Assembly (NCBI GenBank): GCA_023627715.1
Contig: JAMAHW010000003.1
Location: forward strand, 310,001-374,000
DNA length: 64,000 bases
Reading direction: 5' to 3'
Origin: Periconia sp. R9002
Taxonomy: Eukaryota > Ascomycota > Dothideomycetes > Pleosporales > Periconiaceae
Shown: positions 59,480-64,000 of the stretch, in pieces
How the letters are laid out: each line of letters opens with the position of its first letter
Position numbering within the stretch: the first letter of the stretch is position 1
Notes under the pieces: model-generated
What the model was told of the DNA's origin: nothing
Database searches by the model: none
The model's input: only the letters and a program-made list of their open reading frames with translations
Position numbers and translations under genes: made by a program

Positions 59480-61612
59480 TCAAGCTATATCGTACTCGTT
59501 GCCAATGTCGCTCAGAATCTCGTCCGGGTCTTCTGGTGGAAGCATGTCGATGGTGTCTGTCGTGCGGGGACCGGTGTATGTTCTGCGTCCCACGTTAGCA
59601 ACCCCCTCTCTTCTCTCGTATATGCTTGGGCAGGATCCGATGCCACTTACTTCCTAGCGCCCGCGTACCACCAAAGCATGCTAAACAGCCCAATGAAAGC
59701 CGCCACGCAAATGGCATAGTTCATGTTGGTAGCTGTCACCGGCTTGATGGTTGGGAAGAAGAGCACCACACTGATGAAGCACACCCATGTGACTGCAACC
59801 GCATTAACCGGCTTGCTCCACTGGCCCATCGTGAACGGTCCTGGAATGAATTGCACTCTGTGCTCGTAAACGCGGTGCGCAATGATAACGGAAATGTAAC
59901 TAATGTCAAGCGCCGGTGCCGTGATGTTGAAAATGGCGACAATCGTCAACGTGCTTCCAATACCGATCAGATCTAGGCAGCTGCAGAAGGCCACGACGAG
60001 CCATACAGCATTCACCGGTGTGTGCGTAGTGTCGTTGACTTTGCTCCAGAAGCTGTCTCACATCAGCCTTAAGTCCAATAATGGCATGATTTTTATGCAA
60101 CTCACTCCGAGAATGGAAATGCAGCATCGCGGGCAAAGGCCCAAGCCATACGCGCATTTGCTAACATGGCGGAGCAACCAGTGAAAAACTGGACGAGAAT
60201 GACAAAGAACCACATGACGGTTCCCCCCGTCTTCCCGCCTGCATTAAGGAATATCTGGGCTACCGGAAGCCCAGTCGGAGTCGTCATGATTTCCTCGTAA
60301 TCGGTCATGCAGAAGCAAAATGTCACGGTCAGCATCCAACCAACAATTCCAGACACGAGGATGGCGGCTCTGATGGCAACGGGGCCGCGAATCGCGGCAT
60401 CGTGTGTTTCTTCCGACATGCTATGCAGCGGGTTAGAAGTGTGGCTTGCAGAGCACAGGGATCACCTACTGAGTCGTTCCGTCGTAGTCCGTCATTGTCC
60501 ACGCCACAGACAAAAATCTGTATGTGTTAATTCATCTCTGTCACAGCGCGATCTCACAGGGGAACAAACCCTAGAAGGAACGAGAATCCCTTGCTTCCCC
60601 AACCTGAACCATCCATGAATTCCGTAAAGACCCATTTGGCACTTTGCTTTTCCGGTGTGAGAACCAGAAGGGCGATGCAGATGCATATCGAGGCAACGAC
60701 TAATGTACGTCAAAATCCTGTCCAATTGAGGGGCCAGATCGAGCTTACTATTGATTGGAGCGAACCAAAGAATGATACGGTGAAGCCAGTTTGTAGGGAA
60801 CGAGCAGATAGTACCAAAGAGGCACAGGATGAATATAGCTAGCAAAACGGTTTGTAGCGCAGTGCTGTAAAATGGTTAGCCCTGTGTTATCGTGAGGAAG
60901 GCGGGGTTATAAAGACGTACGGTACAAAGGCAGCCTCTCCTTTCTCAAACGTATGCATTACGGCTGTGGCAAGTATCATCTGCGAGATCGTGTAGGCAAG
61001 ACTAGCCACTCCGGCCGCCTGACCAAGAAAGTTGCACCATCCGATGATCCACGCCCACGGTGCGACGTGTTCCTTGGGAACGACATGTTTCGTCACGTAG
61101 TACATACCACCAGCCGTGGGATATGCCGACACCAACTCGGCAACTACTAAATTTAGTGATGTGCAGTGTGATTGAAATGTGAAGGGACGCACCTGAACTT
61201 GCGATGCAATATGCCATCACACTACCAATCATCCATGCCCATACTGCGGTCGCGGGCCCACCAGAACTCATTGGGCTACCAAAGGTTGCCGGCACAGAAC
61301 CGAGCACTCCGAGAATGGAGATGGCGTATGACACAGTTGACCATCTTGAAAAATGTCTTTGGAGTACCTAGGAGGGTCAGTGGAAGAAGCTTGGGAGATT
61401 TGGGTGGCGGGATTTACTGGAGTATAGCCAATGCGCTGAAGCAGGCGATCATCGTCGTTGGCAATGGTGGCCATGATAGGCCGAGGCGAACTGTGCTGTG
61501 TTGATTCGGCGACTTTTGACGAATTCGATGCTATGCGCTGCACTGGAGTGTTAACATTCACAGGCTGAGAGGATGGAATGGCGCCTTTCATGGATCCTGA
61601 GGTGTCTGCCAT
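59480..61612 (-). CDS. Amino-acid/GABA/choline-type permease (APC superfamily)
   Basis: Plasma- or vacuolar-membrane secondary transporter with about 12 helices, split over roughly ten exons. ATG 61612 opens a hydrophilic, Ser-rich cytosolic tail ending NDDDRLLQRIGYTPV. The first helices follow (TVSYAISILGVLGSVPATFG; GPATAVWAWMIGSVMAYCIA). Then come the family motifs ELVSAYPTAGGMYYVTKHVV, PKEHVAPWAWIIGWCNFLGQ and LSVAWTMTDYDGTTHMSEET, and GPVAIRAAILVSGIVGWMLT. Late helices run to MNYAICVAAFIGLFSMLWWY. The last small exon gives YTGPRTTDTIDMLPPEDPDE and ends in TGA at 59480-59482. These motifs place it among fungal UGA4/HNM1-like permeases; GABA, choline and other amino acids are all possible substrates. 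Exon borders in 60430-60900 are the least certain. Confidence 0.88.
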
Positions 61613-64000
61613 GATACGCGGTCTAGGAGCTTGACATTTGGGAGGGGGGAAGAGAGACGAGACACGATAGAAAAGGGTAGGAGTCTAGTAGTAGGTATAG
61701 GAGCTCGCTGTGACAGCGGGATAGAAATGGTATGATTGATGTCTGTGGGGCAGAGGCGTAGAGGGAAAAGGATTGACGACAACGGCTTAAGGCACGCCGT
61801 CTTGGGATGTGTTTCTCGAAAGGGAAGGGATAGGGCTTAGTAGCACGAGGGAACCTGGGAGACATGGCGAATATGTACATTTTATTACATGATGATAGTT
61901 GGGCTGGGTGATGGACGCAGCACACCGACTTGAGGATAGCTAGCTAGGGCAGGGCCAGCATGCAATGGAACGACAAGCGGCACTCACCTTCTTCCGGCCA
62001 GGATAATGAGTTTGCTAGGCCATGATGACCCGACAGCAGAGAGCAGCAGTGTGAGCTAGTGGGCAAGGAGCATCAGGGAGCACTGCAATCTATGTGGGGG
62101 GCTTCCAGGAGGTGCCAGGCCAGGAGGGGAGGAGGATTGACTGCAAGAGCTGTAGCAAATGGACGTAAGCCGGTAACCGAAGGGTGGGTGGGAGCAAGGG
62201 CGGTATGTCCACGGTACTGTGATTAAAGGGATTGGTGTCGTGGTGGGCGCTGGAGAAAGGGAAACTGAGATGTTACAGTACTTTGAATGGCCAGGATGAA
62301 CCCTAAAAAGCCGTCGTCGGGGTACCAATCCACCGGGCCGAAATTGGCTAGCTCCAAAAACAACAATTTTGCCTACAACCACCACTGCGGCATGTACTTG
62401 ATACACATGTTGCTCTTCAATCTTCTTTCGCCCAGGAGACTCATCTTGCACGTTTTTTGCCATTTGGTCCCTTGTGGTACCGGTACGGAGACGCCCAGCA
62501 TGTCACCACACGCACTTGTCACATCCAGACATGGCCTTTGTAAAATGAAATATGCGCGCTTCAGCCCAACTCCTCTGCTTGCTTGCATTCTCTCCCCTTC
62601 CTCCAGTCCAGTCTCATTTCCGGAGAAGGAACTTTCACGGCGCCAATGGATCAATCTGATTGCCGCGGTCTAGCATCTCGTAGCGCAGCGGAGGAGCCAT
62701 GACGCACCATTACGGTGCAAAATTTCGAGCTGCGGCTCATCGGGCTCGAGCTTTGCGATTCAGATTTGTCGTGCTTTTACTGCGCCGCTGCCATATGGCT
62801 GTCTCCTCACCCCCTGTGCCCTGTCCCATCCCATCGTAGTCCATTCCTCTGAATGTTTGGCTCGCCAGGCGGTGAGGAAACAAACCTTCAATTGGCCTAA
62901 TCCGGAGCCAAGTGCCCCGAGCCTGGCCGAGGGAACATCTGTCCATCGTGCGTCGTCGTACATCCGGTAGGTAATACTCCACCGTATACGTACATGTACT
63001 GTACGTACCACTCAAAATTCTAACGTACCGACATGCGATACCCATGGCGTTGGCTGTCGTCATACTGTGTACCTCCGTGTGGTTGGTCCTTTCGTCTTGC
63101 TTGAATCAGCAGGCGGGCCGACTATGGATGGACAGCCACGACAGCATCTGTAAAGTTGCGGTACATGCCTGTGACTTACATCCATGTCTCCTCGTCTATG
63201 CATGTCGCTGTACGAGTTGACTTTGCTGCAACATTTGACTGCGTAAAACAAGTGCATCACTGCCTTATCGCATCTCGCTGGCTACTCCCGTTTGCAGCAC
63301 TGCAAGCGAGCAATTATGCCCATCCTCGGCCGTTCGCACCATGAGCCGCGCCTGCAAGGCCCGTAACAGCGGGCGGCAGCAGCACGTGTCCGTCCGACAT
63401 TCCCAGGGTTGAAAAAAAGGTCGGTCGACTGTCGCAGATGGTGTTGGATATGCCCATGCAATACATATAATAGGCCACCCATCAATTCCTGAAGCCTGTC
63501 GCATTTGCTACTTCTGCCTTGCTCCGGTCGCAGAAAAGGCCAAAGTCACAGCAATACATCGTTGGTGGGTGGCGCGCCCGCAAGATTTCCTGATAATGTA
63601 CAGCACGATGAAGTATGTTCCGGGAGCCATTCAGCATCGGGTGCGATTTCCGAACTTTGCCAACAGCGATACTGCCTATCACGATCACTTGATCAGGCCA
63701 TTATTTTCTTCAGTGATCAGCAGCTGCGTTCAACATTTTGCTCGTGTGAAAATCGCCCATCGCAGAATTAATTGATTTGAGCAGTCTTCACAAGGCCTTG
63801 GTACCAAAGTCGACCGGTCGTTAGTTGTCGGTGATTCGGTGTGATACGCACAGTCAAAAGCAGGAGATTCAAACCGGTTTTTGGTGCAAGGGCAAGCCTG
63901 GAGACTGTAGCTCGCTACCGTAACGTTGAGTGTGCAGCGGTTGGTGTGGAGTGGTGGGTCGGACATGATCTCCCAAAATACGAACTTGCCAAGGCCCGAT
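61613..64000. other. Right-edge region without a supported gene
   Basis: The permease upstream region and about 2 kb more. Frames of 60-130 codons occur on both strands (for example 62056-62463, 62287-62673, 63730-63966). None shows a domain, signal peptide or consistent splice sites. No repeat or RNA gene was recognised. Confidence 0.5.

Noticed and set aside
1..64000. tRNA, rRNA and CRISPR arrays
   Set aside because: Looked for box B-type strings and regular spaced repeats. The only tRNA-like motifs are in the dispersed repeat, which does not fold as a tRNA, and no repeat-spacer array is present.

Overview
The window is nuclear DNA of a filamentous ascomycete (Pezizomycotina). The genes have one to several short introns (about 50-90 nt, GT-AG, many with CTAAC-like branch points). 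The protein families are fungal: Zn2Cys6 regulator, WSC-domain wall protein, ENA sodium pump, AIM9, OST1, DUF6594. The class within Pezizomycotina cannot be fixed from the sequence alone. About 20 genes are supported, on both strands, with long AT-rich intergenic stretches that carry short repeats.

Left part (1-14.9 kb): a possible secreted protein runs off the left edge, followed by a TA-flanked MITE-like element. Then come coatomer alpha (COP1, -), an acidic conserved hypothetical protein (+), cytosolic tyrosyl-tRNA synthetase (-), ribophorin I/OST1 (-), and a fused pseudouridine-phosphate glycosidase/kinase (+) divergent from OST1. The 15-22.8 kb stretch is gene-poor, holding one METTL27-like methyltransferase and two copies of a short dispersed repeat.

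Middle (22.8-37 kb): a housekeeping block with two divergent pairs, elongin A/THO complex subunit 7 and tubulin cofactor A/MCM4. The second pair shares a promoter with MluI cell-cycle boxes. A membrane RING-H2 protein with an unusually long insertion in its RING finger and an ENA-type sodium pump follow.

Right part (38-64 kb): a secreted WSC protein with repeated CxGYYC motifs and a degenerate GH72-like membrane protein (two neighbouring cell-surface genes). Then AIM9, a small membrane protein, a Zn2Cys6 transcription factor, a DUF6594 membrane protein, the nuclear HtrA-like protease NMA111 with a GC-AG intron, and a multi-exon amino-acid/choline-type permease.

The most interesting signal outside the genes is a family of ~105-bp repeats (15.6, 46.5 and 54.0 kb, plus a remnant at 22.1 kb). 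One copy is flanked by a perfect 13-bp target-site duplication, and the copies carry pol III box-like motifs and a hairpin. This fits a very small SINE-like element. The most interesting gene-level signals are the GH72-like gene, which lacks both catalytic glutamates and has an in-frame TGA, and the split RING finger. No CRISPR array, rRNA or convincing tRNA gene was seen.
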